Below, one piece after another: positions 14,974 through 22,321 of a stretch of 22,321 nt of DNA. This DNA is from an uncultured Sutterella sp. (lineage in GTDB: Bacteria > Pseudomonadota > Gammaproteobacteria > Burkholderiales > Burkholderiaceae_F), in contig CABUOH010000004.1 of assembly GCA_902493085.1 (NCBI GenBank), positions 1 through 22,321 on the forward strand, written 5' to 3'. The stretch's first letter is position 1. Every line of letters begins with the position of its first letter. The translations under genes and the position numbers were made by a program. Below the pieces are notes generated by a model that was not told where the DNA came from, searched no databases, and saw nothing but the letters and a program-made list of their open reading frames with translations.

Positions 14974-17787
14974 TTATGTCGACTTATAAATACCGTCTGA
15001 TAAATACCGTCTGAGGTACGGAGACGAAACGCTGTCGGCCTCAGCCACTTCCTCAGGCGTGCCTTCTGCCAGAATCAGCCCACCGTTGTCACCGCCGTCC
15101 GGCCCCATGTCAACGACATAGTCGGCACACTTGACCACGTCGAGATTGTGTTCAATGAGAAGCACCGTGTTGCCTTGATCCGTCAGGCGACGCAGGACGC
15201 TGAGAAGCTGTTCGATGTCTTTGAAGTGGAGCCCCGTCGTCGGTTCATCGAGAATGTAAAGCGTGCGCCCCGTGTCGGGTCGAGCGAGCTCGGCCGCGAG
15301 CATGATGCGCTGAGCCTCGCCGCCGGAGAAGGTCGTTGCGCTCTGCCCAAGTTTGATGTAGTCGAGCCCCACGTCGATGAGCGCCTGCAGAACACGCTTG
15401 ATCTTAGGGTACGCATCAAAGAACGGAAGCGCCTCCTCCACAGTCATTTCAAGAACGTCTGCAATGTTCTTGCCTGCATACGTCACTTCCAGCGTTTCTC
15501 TGTTGTAGCGGCGACCGTGGCAAACGTCACAAGGCACATAGACGTCCGGCATAAACTGCATCTGCACGCAGACAATGCCGTCGCCCTGACAAGCCTCGCA
15601 ACGCCCTCCCCTGACATTGAAACTGAAGCGGCTCGATGTATAGCCTCGTTCTCTCGCCATCTGGGTCTGTTCAAATATCTCGCGAATCGAGGAGAAAATT
15701 CCCGTATAAGTTGCGGGATTGGATCGAGGCGTGCGGCCAATGGGCGACTGATCCACCATAATGACCTTGTCAAAGGCTTCGCTGTTCTCAATCCCGTCAT
15801 AAGGAAGCGGCTGCAGTGTCGTGGAGCGATTGATCTTGCGGGCCATCGCCGCATAAAGCGTATCAATGACGAGTGAAGACTTGCCCGACCCCGAAACGCC
15901 AGTCACGACGCTCAGCAGTCCCACAGGCACTTTGAGAGTAGCATTGCGCAGATTGTGTCCTCTGGCCCCCGTCAACGTAAGCCAGCCGCGTTCGGGTTTG
16001 AGTCGTTTTTCCGGAACCGGGATCTTCAAATCGCCCTTGAGGTATCTGCCCGTCAGAGAGCGCTCATTGGCCATGACCTCCTCTGGCGTCCCTTCGGCAA
16101 GGATCTGGCCCCCCTTCTCGCCCGCTCCCGGCCCCATGTCGACCAGATTGTCGGCGGTGCGTATGGCATCCTCATCGTGTTCGACGACGAGAACGGTGTT
16201 GCCCTGATCCCTCAGATCCGCCAAGCTTCTCAGCAGCTTTTCGTTGTCGCGCTGATGCAGTCCGATGCTGGGCTCGTCGAGCACGTAGAGCACCCCCGAA
16301 AGCCCGGCACCGATCTGACTTGCCAACCTGATGCGTTGCATCTCCCCTCCCGAAAGCGTGTCGGCTCGACGACTCAGAGTCAGATAGCCAAGCCCCACGT
16401 TTTCCAAGAATACGAGCCTGCTTGTAATGGCCGTCATCAACCGCTCGGCAACCGCCGCCCTGCGCTCCACGAACGTAAGTCTGGAAAACGTCTCTCGCAG
16501 TTGCGAGAGGCTCATCGCATTCATTTCGCCATAGGAATACCTATCCTTGCCGTCGCCCACAAAAACGGAAAGGAGTTCCGGGCGAAGTCTTTCACCGTGA
16601 CAGGCTGGACATGTTACCTCCGAGCGATAGCCCTCCAAGCCCTGTTTCATGAAGCTTCTGATCTTCGGATCTCCCCATTGTTTTTCAAGGTCATTCATCA
16701 CGCCGATGAAAGGCACTTGAAGATCCCTCGTCTGATCGTTGCCGTAAAGAAAGGCCTGCTTCACATCCTGCGGATAGTCATCCCAAGGCGTGCGGGTCGA
16801 TACGCCGAGCACCTCAGCGGCCGCCGAAATGAGCTTGAACTTGCGCCCATTTCGTGCGTCCCATCCGGGAATGGCTCCCGCCTCTATCGACACCTCCCCT
16901 GTCTTCACCACCTTATTCACGTCGAAGGTGCGCACGGTGCCGGTGCCCTCGCAGGTGGGACAGCGTCCCGCCTGATTGAAAGGCGAAAAGTGAACAGGCT
17001 CTAGTTCGGGCACGCTAAAGCTGCAAAGCGGACATGCAAACTGCGTACTGAACTCATAGTGCATGCCTGTACCAAACTCTTCGACATACACGCGTCCATC
17101 GCTCAGATGGGATGCGGCCTGGCAGCTTTCCGCAAGGCGGACACGGGCCTCGGGAGACACCAGAAGACGATCCACCACCACATCAACATCGTGCGCAAAG
17201 CCGTCATTGAGAGACGGCGCCGCCTGAAGCACCTGGACAACGCCGTCAAGGCGGAACCTCACGTACCCTTCAGAGAGCAGCTTTTCAAAAAAAGGCTTGA
17301 AGTTTCCGGTTTTGGCGCGCGCGACAGGGGCAAGAACCATGATCCTCGCCCCGTTAGAAAGCGTGAGCGTGCGGTCGACGATCGAGGCGATCGAATTCAT
17401 CTCAAGAGGATTGCCGTGCGTCGGGCAGTAGGGCACGCCCGTGCGCGCAAACAGAAGCCTCATGTAGTCCGAGATTTCCGTGGCGGTACCTACGACGGAA
17501 CGCGAAGAACTGGAACTCCTGCGCTGTCCTATGGCGATGGCGGGGGAAAGCCCTTCAATGCTGTCAACGTCGGGTCTTGGACGAAGTTCCAGAAACTGAC
17601 GAGCATACGCCGAAATGCTTTCCACATAACGGCGCTGTCCTTCCGCATAAAGGGTGTCGAAGGCCAGCGAGCTCTTTCCGCTGCCTGAGACCCCGGTGAT
17701 CACCGTGAGCTTGTCCCTCGGGATATCCAGGCTGATGTTCTTAAGGTTGTGGGTTCGCGCCCCGCGTATAGATATGGCTTTCTTCAT
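14974..17787 (-). CDS. uvrA: UvrABC excinuclease subunit A
   Basis: UvrA is the dimeric ATPase that finds bulky DNA damage and loads UvrB in nucleotide excision repair. Both ABC halves are intact: Walker A GVSGSGKSS at residues 32-40 and again near 633, signatures LSGGEMQRIRLASQIG and FSGGEAQRIMLAAEL, and Walker B VLDEPSIGLH and ILDEPTTGLH. Zinc-finger cysteine pairs are present (CPLC/CPTC, CPAC, CEAC/CDVC). The loop that usually reads KSxSxNPRSTVG is RRSSSSSRSVVG here (residues 89-100), with a run of five Ser encoded by mixed codons. ATG 17785-17787 gives 937 residues, against 940 in E. coli; TTG 17811 would add eight. The C-terminal eight residues SDGIYKST appear to come from a 14-bp duplication. 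A predicted promoter and a palindrome lie upstream. Confidence 0.97.
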   Translation of the reverse strand: MKKAISIRGARTHNLKNISLDIPRDKLTVITGVSGSGKSSLAFDTLYAEGQRRYVESISAYARQFLELRPRPDVDSIEGLSPAIAIGQRRSSSSSRSVVGTATEISDYMRLLFARTGVPYCPTHGNPLEMNSIASIVDRTLTLSNGARIMVLAPVARAKTGNFKPFFEKLLSEGYVRFRLDGVVQVLQAAPSLNDGFAHDVDVVVDRLLVSPEARVRLAESCQAASHLSDGRVYVEEFGTGMHYEFSTQFACPLCSFSVPELEPVHFSPFNQAGRCPTCEGTGTVRTFDVNKVVKTGEVSIEAGAIPGWDARNGRKFKLISAAAEVLGVSTRTPWDDYPQDVKQAFLYGNDQTRDLQVPFIGVMNDLEKQWGDPKIRSFMKQGLEGYRSEVTCPACHGERLRPELLSVFVGDGKDRYSYGEMNAMSLSQLRETFSRLTFVERRAAVAERLMTAITSRLVFLENVGLGYLTLSRRADTLSGGEMQRIRLASQIGAGLSGVLYVLDEPSIGLHQRDNEKLLRSLADLRDQGNTVLVVEHDEDAIRTADNLVDMGPGAGEKGGQILAEGTPEEVMANERSLTGRYLKGDLKIPVPEKRLKPERGWLTLTGARGHNLRNATLKVPVGLLSVVTGVSGSGKSSLVIDTLYAAMARKINRSTTLQPLPYDGIENSEAFDKVIMVDQSPIGRTPRSNPATYTGIFSSIREIFEQTQMARERGYTSSRFSFNVRGGRCEACQGDGIVCVQMQFMPDVYVPCDVCHGRRYNRETLEVTYAGKNIADVLEMTVEEALPFFDAYPKIKRVLQALIDVGLDYIKLGQSATTFSGGEAQRIMLAAELARPDTGRTLYILDEPTTGLHFKDIEQLLSVLRRLTDQGNTVLLIEHNLDVVKCADYVVDMGPDGGDNGGLILAEGTPEEVAEADSVSSPYLRRYLSDGIYKST
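14987..15014. repeat. 14-bp perfect tandem duplication at the uvrA 3' end
   Basis: TAAATACCGTCTGA occurs twice, head to tail (14987-15000 and 15001-15014). Because 14 is not a multiple of 3, the second copy shifts the uvrA frame past a TAA (14984-14986 on the minus strand) that would otherwise end the protein at LRRYL. Confidence 0.95.
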
Positions 17788-17812
17788 GACTAGACCGGTC
17801 TTAAGGCCCAAA

Positions 17813-17852
17813 ACAGACTAATGAATATAGACTGTCCTACCGCTCGGGTAAA
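17813..17852 (-). promoter_or_regulatory. Candidate uvrA promoter with overlapping palindrome
   Basis: On the minus strand, TTTACC (17852-17847) and TATATT (17829-17824) are 17 bp apart, with four and five consensus matches. Transcription would start about 30 nt before the uvrA ATG. An imperfect inverted repeat, ACAGACTA (17813-17820) and TAGACTGT (17828-17835), matches at seven of eight pairs, has a 7-bp spacer, and covers the -10 box. It is placed like a repressor operator, but it is not the classic LexA order CTGT-N8-ACAG. Confidence 0.42.
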
Positions 17853-17926
17853 GGATGACCTCCCGACTTTTACTTTTACGGCTATCCATGCGCGCCAAAC
17901 ACGACTCCTCCAACGCCTCCGGAACC

Positions 17927-19129
17927 ATGACGGCTCAGGAGAAACGATCCAGCATTTCGCTAGCAGGCATTTTTGCCCTTCGCATGCTCGGACTATTCCT
18001 CATTCTTCCTGTCTTCGCCGTTTACGCTCGACATCTTCCCGGCGGAGACAACGACTTTCTCGTAGGTCTTACGCTCGGCATCTACGGCCTTACGCAAAGC
18101 GTGCTGCAAATTCCGTTCGGCGTGGCTAGCGACCGACTCGGACGCAAGCCCGTCATCATTGCCGGCCTGCTGCTCTTCATCATCGGCAGTATTGTTGCCG
18201 CCATAGGATCCTCCATCTGGACAGTCATGATCGGCCGAGCACTGCAGGGAGCGGGCGCCATATCCGCCGCCGTCACGGCCCTCATTGCCGACAGTGTGCG
18301 AGACCACGTCATCACGAAGGCAATGGCACTCGTCGGTGCTTCAATCGGCCTGACCTTTGCCTTCAGCCTCGTCGCGGCACCTCCTCTCACCGAGCTCTGG
18401 GGCGTACCCGGTCTCTTCTGGCTCACGGCCGTTCTCTCCGCCGGCGCCGTATGGATCGTTCTCAAGATCGTCCCCGACGTGCCCGCCGTTGCTGGCGAAG
18501 ACGTTAAGGATCATCAGCCCTGGCCCAAGGTCGCCTTCGATCCCCAGCTCCTACGCCTCAACGCCGGGATCTTCTGTCTGCACTGCGTGCAAATGGCGCT
18601 CTTCGTCGTCATCCCTACGCAGCTCGTCGAAATGGGGCTCCCCGTCCTGCATCACTGGTACATCTATCTTCCGGCCGTGCTTATCGGCTTTGCCGTCATG
18701 ATGAAACCCATCATCTGGGCGGAACGCAACCGCAGAGTCGCCTCGCTCCTGCGCACGAACGTTCTCCTTCTCGCCATCGTCTTCGCACTGTTCTCCTTCC
18801 TGACGCATTCCATCTGGGAGGTGGCATTCCTCATGACGCTCTTCTTCATCGGATTCAACATTCTGGAAGCAACGCTGCCGGGCTTGATCTCTCGCACGGC
18901 CCCGAAGGCCGACAAGGGACTAGCGCTCGGAATCTACAATACAACCCAGAGTTTCGGACTCTTCGTGGGTGGTGCGGCAGGCGGCTGGATCGCCCAACAT
19001 TTTTCAGCGCAGGCCGTGTTCCATGCATCGAGTTTTGCTATGCTTTGTTGGTTCCTGCTTGCTCTTGGCCTCCAGGAGCCCAAGTCCCGCAGACAGCATG
19101 AACAAGGTGAAGCAATTCAAGTTCGATAG
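17927..19129 (+). CDS. MFS transporter, YajR-like core without the C-terminal YAM domain
   Basis: This is an inner-membrane major-facilitator protein with about 12 predicted helices. The first helix region ISLAGIFALRMLGLFLILPV is followed by GLTLGIYGLTQSVLQIPFGV and the MFS motif A GVASDRLGRKPVI, then IGRALQGAGAISAAVTALIA. This order and wording resemble E. coli YajR and its betaproteobacterial relatives. YajR has an extra cytoplasmic ferredoxin-like YAM domain at its C-terminus. This protein ends soon after the last helix (LGLQEPKSRRQ), so that domain is missing. I chose ATG 17927 (400 residues) because the family core starts right after it; in-frame ATGs at 17888 and 17855 would add 13 and 24 residues. 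Substrate unknown. It sits between uvrA and ssb, an order I recall from other Burkholderiales. Confidence 0.88.
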   Translation: MTAQEKRSSISLAGIFALRMLGLFLILPVFAVYARHLPGGDNDFLVGLTLGIYGLTQSVLQIPFGVASDRLGRKPVIIAGLLLFIIGSIVAAIGSSIWTVMIGRALQGAGAISAAVTALIADSVRDHVITKAMALVGASIGLTFAFSLVAAPPLTELWGVPGLFWLTAVLSAGAVWIVLKIVPDVPAVAGEDVKDHQPWPKVAFDPQLLRLNAGIFCLHCVQMALFVVIPTQLVEMGLPVLHHWYIYLPAVLIGFAVMMKPIIWAERNRRVASLLRTNVLLLAIVFALFSFLTHSIWEVAFLMTLFFIGFNILEATLPGLISRTAPKADKGLALGIYNTTQSFGLFVGGAAGGWIAQHFSAQAVFHASSFAMLCWFLLALGLQEPKSRRQHEQGEAIQVR

Positions 19130-19153
19130 ATATATTTTGCAAATTAGTTAATC

Positions 19154-19642
19154 ATGGCTTCCATCAACAAGGTAATCCTGATCGGCAATCTCGGCCGAGA
19201 TCCCGAAACCCGCTACACGACGGACGGCGGCACCGCCATCACGACGCTCAACATCGCCACGACGCGCCGCTATCGCAACGCCGAAGGCCAAACCGTCAGC
19301 GAAACTGAATGGCATCGCGTGGTCCTCTTCTCCCGTCTTGCCGAAATCGCCAAGGAATACCTCCACAAGGGCAGCCAGTGCTACATTGAAGGCCGTCTTC
19401 GCACCCGCAAGTATCAGGCCAAAGACGGCACTGACCGATATGCCACCGAAATCATCGGCGAAATGATGCAGCTTCTCGACCGCCGCCAGTCCGACAACCA
19501 AGGCATGGACGACGGTTTCGAAAGCGCTCCTCGCGCCCCGCGCCCCGCGCCCCAGCCCGCCGCCCAACCGGCCCGTCAGAGCGCGCCGATGACGTCCAAC
19601 ACCGCATTTGACCAACTCGAAGGCGACGACGTTCCGTTCTAA
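19154..19642 (+). CDS. ssb: Single-stranded DNA-binding protein
   Basis: SSB coats single-stranded DNA in replication, repair and recombination and recruits partners through its C-terminal tip. ASINKVILIGNLGRDPETRY opens the OB fold, which runs to about residue 110 and includes TEWHRVVLFSRLAEIAKEYL and GSQCYIEGRLRTRKY. A Pro/Ala/Arg/Gln-rich linker (about 115-150) leads to the acidic tip EGDDVPF, close to the usual DDDIPF. It has 162 residues, normal length. No Shine-Dalgarno site is visible in the AT-rich 24-bp gap after the MFS gene. A TATATT at 19131-19136 could be a -10 box of its own promoter, but the -35 is poor. The linker DNA contains a 7-bp triplicate repeat. A strong terminator follows. 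Confidence 0.97.
   Translation: MASINKVILIGNLGRDPETRYTTDGGTAITTLNIATTRRYRNAEGQTVSETEWHRVVLFSRLAEIAKEYLHKGSQCYIEGRLRTRKYQAKDGTDRYATEIIGEMMQLLDRRQSDNQGMDDGFESAPRAPRPAPQPAAQPARQSAPMTSNTAFDQLEGDDVPF
19533..19553. repeat. Three tandem 7-bp units in the ssb linker
   Basis: GCGCCCC is repeated exactly three times head to tail (19533-19539, 19540-19546, 19547-19553), encoding roughly residues 127-133 of SSB. The period is not divisible by 3, so gain or loss of one unit would shift the frame ahead of the acidic C-terminal tip. Confidence 0.93.
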
Positions 19643-19679
19643 CCGAAACGCCTACACGAAAGAATTACGAAGCGCCAAC

Positions 19680-19713
19680 AAAAAGGTTCGGAAATCTTGT
19701 TCCGAACCTTTTT
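19680..19713 (+). terminator. Strong bidirectional terminator between ssb and the mac operon
   Basis: A perfect 14-bp stem, AAAAAGGTTCGGAA (19680-19693) and TTCCGAACCTTTTT (19700-19713), closes a 6-nt loop. It lies 37 bp past the ssb stop and 33 bp past the stop of the converging permease gene. T-runs exist on both strands, so it can serve both. Confidence 0.92.
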
Positions 19714-19746
19714 TCGTTCCAGCGCCTTATCTCCCCTTCCATTCCG

Positions 19747-20955
19747 TCATTCATGGCGTACGGCTTCAATCGGATCGAACTTGGCAGCGCGCCTTGCCGG
19801 GAAAAAGCCAAACACCACTCCCGTAAGAGCTGAAACAGTAAAAGCAAGCAGATTTATGCCCGGGCTGAAGATAAAGGGGACGCCCATGAAGACTGCAAGT
19901 CCCTTCGACACGCCGAGCGCCGCAACAACCCCAAGTGCTCCCCCCATGCAGCCCAACATCAATGCCTCAATCAGAAACTGCATCAACACTTCACGCTCCA
20001 GAGCGCCGATGGCCAGTCGAATGCCGATTTCGCGCGTCCGTTCTGTCACGGACACCAACATGATGTTCATGATGCCGATGCCACCCACAAGCAGGCTAAC
20101 TGCGGCTACCGCCGCCAACAGCGTCGTCATGATCTGTGTGGTGGAAGCCACCTTGGCCGCGATCTCAGCCGTGTCGAGAATCTGGAAGTTGTCGTCATCG
20201 CCATCGGAGAGGCTGCGACGTTCTCGCATCAATTCCGTAACGGCCTCGCGCAAACGGTCACGATCGGACTGTGGATTCACTGAAATCAGAAGAGCACTCA
20301 CGCGGTTCTTTCCGATCACCCGGCGCTGAAGCGTCTTGATCGGCATCACGAGCAAATCGTCTTGGTCGCCTCCCATGGCAGCCGTGCCCTTGGTCTTGAG
20401 AAGCCCCACCACGCGGCAGGAAAAACTGCCTGTTCTAATCGTGCGTCCGACGACATCCGCACCTTCTCCGAAAAGCTCTTTCTGTATGGTGCCGCCGATC
20501 ACGCAGACGGCGGCGCCGGACAGCATTTCTCCCGCCTCAAAATTGCGGCCGTCAACAATCTCTCGATTATCGATCGTGAAATAGTTGTTGTCCGTGCCGA
20601 TCACGCTCGTCTGCCAGTTGCGGCCGTTGGCCACGACCGTCATGGTCTTTGAGGCCTGAGGCGCCACAGCGACGATGCCGGCTATCTGACGCTTTAGCGC
20701 AACGGCATCGTCAAGCGTGAAACTCGGAGCACCAACGCTTTGTCCCGGCCCCATGCGCAAACCAGGCCGAAGCATAAGCTGATTGTTTCCGAAGGATTCG
20801 ATCTGCGTGCGAATGGCCTGAGAGGCCCCGTTGCCGACCGTCACCATCGTAATCACCGCCATAACGCCAATCACGACGCCAAGCACGGTCAGCAGACTTC
20901 TGAGCGGATTTCGAATAATTTGGCGTATGGCTAGAACAAATGCATTGCCTATCAT
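19747..20955 (-). CDS. MacB-type ABC transporter permease (FtsX family), separate from its ATPase
   Basis: This is the membrane half of a MacB-like mechanotransmission ABC transporter. A first helix at about residues 20-40 (LRSLLTVLGVVIGVMAVITM) is followed by a large periplasmic MacB_PCD domain (about 45-270) and three C-terminal helices near 275-300, 330-355 and 365-385. The motifs GGIGIMNIMLVSVTERTREIGIRLAIGA and PARRAAKFDPIEAVRHE are hallmarks of the FtsX domain. In E. coli MacB the ATPase and permease are one protein of about 648 residues; here they are two genes with a 4-nt ATGA overlap. The partner macA-like gene lies upstream. Substrate (macrolide, peptide, lipid, heme precursor) cannot be inferred. 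The cognate outer-membrane channel is not in view. Confidence 0.92.
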   Translation of the reverse strand: MIGNAFVLAIRQIIRNPLRSLLTVLGVVIGVMAVITMVTVGNGASQAIRTQIESFGNNQLMLRPGLRMGPGQSVGAPSFTLDDAVALKRQIAGIVAVAPQASKTMTVVANGRNWQTSVIGTDNNYFTIDNREIVDGRNFEAGEMLSGAAVCVIGGTIQKELFGEGADVVGRTIRTGSFSCRVVGLLKTKGTAAMGGDQDDLLVMPIKTLQRRVIGKNRVSALLISVNPQSDRDRLREAVTELMRERRSLSDGDDDNFQILDTAEIAAKVASTTQIMTTLLAAVAAVSLLVGGIGIMNIMLVSVTERTREIGIRLAIGALEREVLMQFLIEALMLGCMGGALGVVAALGVSKGLAVFMGVPFIFSPGINLLAFTVSALTGVVFGFFPARRAAKFDPIEAVRHE

Positions 20956-21653
20956 GACGCAGCCTCCGTCTTGCTGTCACTGATCAGCTGGCCGTCCCTG
21001 AAGATCAGATGACGCTTCGCATAGCCGGCCATGTCAGGCTCGTGCGTGACGAGCACGACCGTAATGCCGTCCTCACCATTGAGCGCAGAAAGGAGTTCCA
21101 TGATCTCCCTGCTTCGAGCCGTATCCAGGCTTCCCGTCGGTTCATCGGCAAGAAGAAGCTTCGGCCGCGTGACAATGGCGCGCGCAATGGCAACGCGCTG
21201 TTGTTGGCCTCCCGAAAGTTCTGACGGCGTATGGTGTTCCCACTCAAGCAATCCTACGCGTTGGAGTGCCACTCTGGCCAGCTTGCGGCGCTCGGAAGCC
21301 CCCATGCCGCGATAGAGAAGCGGCAGTTCCACATTCTCAAGGGCGGTGGTTCGCGCGAGAAGATTAAACCCTTGAAACACGAAGCCGAGATACTTGCGGC
21401 GAAGAAGCGCACGCTGGTCCCGCGTCAGGCTTTCAACATGCATTCCGCTGAAGAGGTAGGCCCCCGCCGTCGGACTATCAAGAGCGCCGATGATGTTCAT
21501 GACAGTCGATTTTCCGGACCCGGACGCACCCATGATGGCCACGAATTCGCCCTCATCGATTGAAAAGCTCACGCCGCGCAAGGCTTCAAAAGCCGCATCT
21601 CCCGTACCGTAGCGCTTGCGAATATCAACCAACTCAACTAGAGGCTGTCCCAT
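20952..21653 (-). CDS. MacB-type ABC transporter ATP-binding protein
   Basis: This is the cytoplasmic ATPase that powers the adjoining permease. Walker A GASGSGKST lies at residues 42-50, the Q-loop VFQGFNLLARTTALENVELP near 92-111, the signature LSGGQQQRVAIARAI at 146-160, Walker B LLLADEPTGSLD at 167-177, and the H-loop VTHEPDMAGYAKRH near the end. The 233 residues match the LolD/MacB-type ATPase subfamily, and the NLLAR/TALENVELP wording is typical. The ATG has GGAG 5-6 nt upstream and follows the macA-like stop by 19 bp. LolD is the closest alternative, but the neighbouring adaptor protein points to a MacA-MacB-type efflux complex. Confidence 0.93.
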   Translation of the reverse strand: MGQPLVELVDIRKRYGTGDAAFEALRGVSFSIDEGEFVAIMGASGSGKSTVMNIIGALDSPTAGAYLFSGMHVESLTRDQRALLRRKYLGFVFQGFNLLARTTALENVELPLLYRGMGASERRKLARVALQRVGLLEWEHHTPSELSGGQQQRVAIARAIVTRPKLLLADEPTGSLDTARSREIMELLSALNGEDGITVVLVTHEPDMAGYAKRHLIFRDGQLISDSKTEAAS

Positions 21654-21672
21654 TGCATCTCCTCAGGCCGCC

Positions 21673-22321
21673 TCAAGCGCCCTTCTGCTGATCAACGACG
21701 ACCTTGTCGCCCTCGGCTATGTCACCCGAGACAATTTCTGTCTGCATGCCGTCGGTTAACCCCGTAACGACGTCCACACGCACGGGCTTACCATCACGCA
21801 GAACGTACACGGTTCTACTTGCCTGTCCGTGCTGAACCAACTCCTTCACTTTCTTGGAAGCGCTGCCATGGGGAGAAGGCCCGGGCATCATGGGCCCCAT
21901 CTTCGACTTGCCGCTATCCAACGCAACCTTGGGGCGGAAGCGGAAAGCAGAATTGGGAACCAGAAGCACGTCCTGCTTGTCAGCCGTCGAAATCGTAGCC
22001 GAAGCCGTCATGCCCGGGCGGAGCTGCATCTGCTGATTGTCAACATTGAGATAGGCCGTATAGGTCACCACATTCTCCGTCGTCGTCGCACCATAGGCAA
22101 CCTTTGTCAATTCTGCTGGAAAGCGCCGGTTCGGATAGGCGCTGACCGTGAAGTACGCCTTTTGTCCCTGCTTGACCACACCGATGTCCGCCTCATCAAC
22201 GGCCACCTCCAGTTCAAGCTGGCTCAGATCGGTGGCAAGCGTCAGCAGCTCGACAGCCTGCAGACTCGCCGCCACCGCGTAACCCGGCTCGACTGAACGT
22301 GCAAGCACCACGCCGTCAATA
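21673..22321 (-). CDS. MacA-like periplasmic adaptor (membrane fusion protein), 5' part outside the window
   Basis: About 215 C-terminal residues of an RND/MacA-type adaptor are visible, starting in frame at the window edge with IDGVVLARSVEPGYAVAASL. This is the lipoyl-like half-motif and the start of the beta-barrel. LELEVAVDEADIGVVKQGQKA, TVSAYPNRRFPAELTKVAYG, YTAYLNVDNQQMQLRPGMTA and LLVPNSAFRF follow, all typical of MacA. A Gly/Met/Pro/Lys-rich insert (about KSKMGPMMPGPSPHGSAS) sits in the membrane-proximal domain. The adaptor would link the MacB-type transporter to an outer-membrane channel. It is the upstream gene of the three-gene minus-strand operon. The N-terminal signal and hairpin lie beyond the window. 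Confidence 0.92.
   Translation of the reverse strand, partial: IDGVVLARSVEPGYAVAASLQAVELLTLATDLSQLELEVAVDEADIGVVKQGQKAYFTVSAYPNRRFPAELTKVAYGATTTENVVTYTAYLNVDNQQMQLRPGMTASATISTADKQDVLLVPNSAFRFRPKVALDSGKSKMGPMMPGPSPHGSASKKVKELVQHGQASRTVYVLRDGKPVRVDVVTGLTDGMQTEIVSGDIAEGDKVVVDQQKGA

Noticed and set aside
15955..17004. A 349-codon plus-strand open frame inside uvrA
   Set aside because: uvrA is intact on the other strand with both ATPase halves; no motif supports a second gene.

Overview
The window is 22.3 kb of dense, moderately GC-rich chromosome from a Gram-negative proteobacterium. The lipopolysaccharide (LPS) inner-core genes, separate hldA and hldC genes instead of a fused hldE, the uvrA / MFS transporter / ssb order, and the sequence of the elongator tRNA-Met all suggest Betaproteobacteria, order Burkholderiales. 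A gut Sutterellaceae-type genome is a guess from protein flavour only. I see no insertion sequence, prophage, CRISPR array or toxin-antitoxin pair. Nearly every gene is a recognisable housekeeping or envelope gene.

Layout, left to right. Positions 1-1500: the end of miaB (minus; its last codons lie outside the window), a strong hairpin terminator, and a tRNA-Met(CAT) gene with its own promoter. Positions 1550-7491: a minus-strand operon algC - pgi - waaC - waaA - thiD with zero gaps or overlaps at most junctions. Positions 7492-7705: a divergent promoter region. Positions 7706-10709: a plus-strand operon hldA - hldD - gmhB - hldC, which makes ADP-L-glycero-D-manno-heptose; the sugar isomerase gmhA is not in view. 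A bidirectional terminator then separates it from galU (minus). Next come apaH (plus), plsC and ruvX (minus), and a DnaA-box cluster overlapping the 3' end of an orphan rfbD-like reductase gene (minus). uvrA (minus) follows, divergent from a YajR-like MFS transporter and ssb (plus). After another bidirectional terminator, the right end holds a minus-strand macA - macB(ATPase) - macB(permease) efflux operon; macA is cut by the window edge.

The first 11.6 kb works largely as one theme: AlgC and Pgi handle sugar phosphates, the Hld/Gmh enzymes make activated heptose, WaaA adds Kdo to lipid A, WaaC adds the first heptose, and GalU makes UDP-glucose. The right half is DNA repair and replication (RuvX, UvrA, SSB, DnaA boxes) plus transport.

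I found no convincing new multi-gene system. The observations most worth checking are small ones: (1) four same-direction DnaA boxes beside a very AT-rich stretch, far from any dnaA gene; (2) a 14-bp tandem duplication that appears to have destroyed the original uvrA stop codon and lengthened the protein; (3) a frame-breaking 7-bp tandem repeat inside the ssb linker; and (4) a palindrome over the predicted uvrA -10 box. Gene boundaries were chosen from start codons, Shine-Dalgarno sites and family knowledge. No database search was run.
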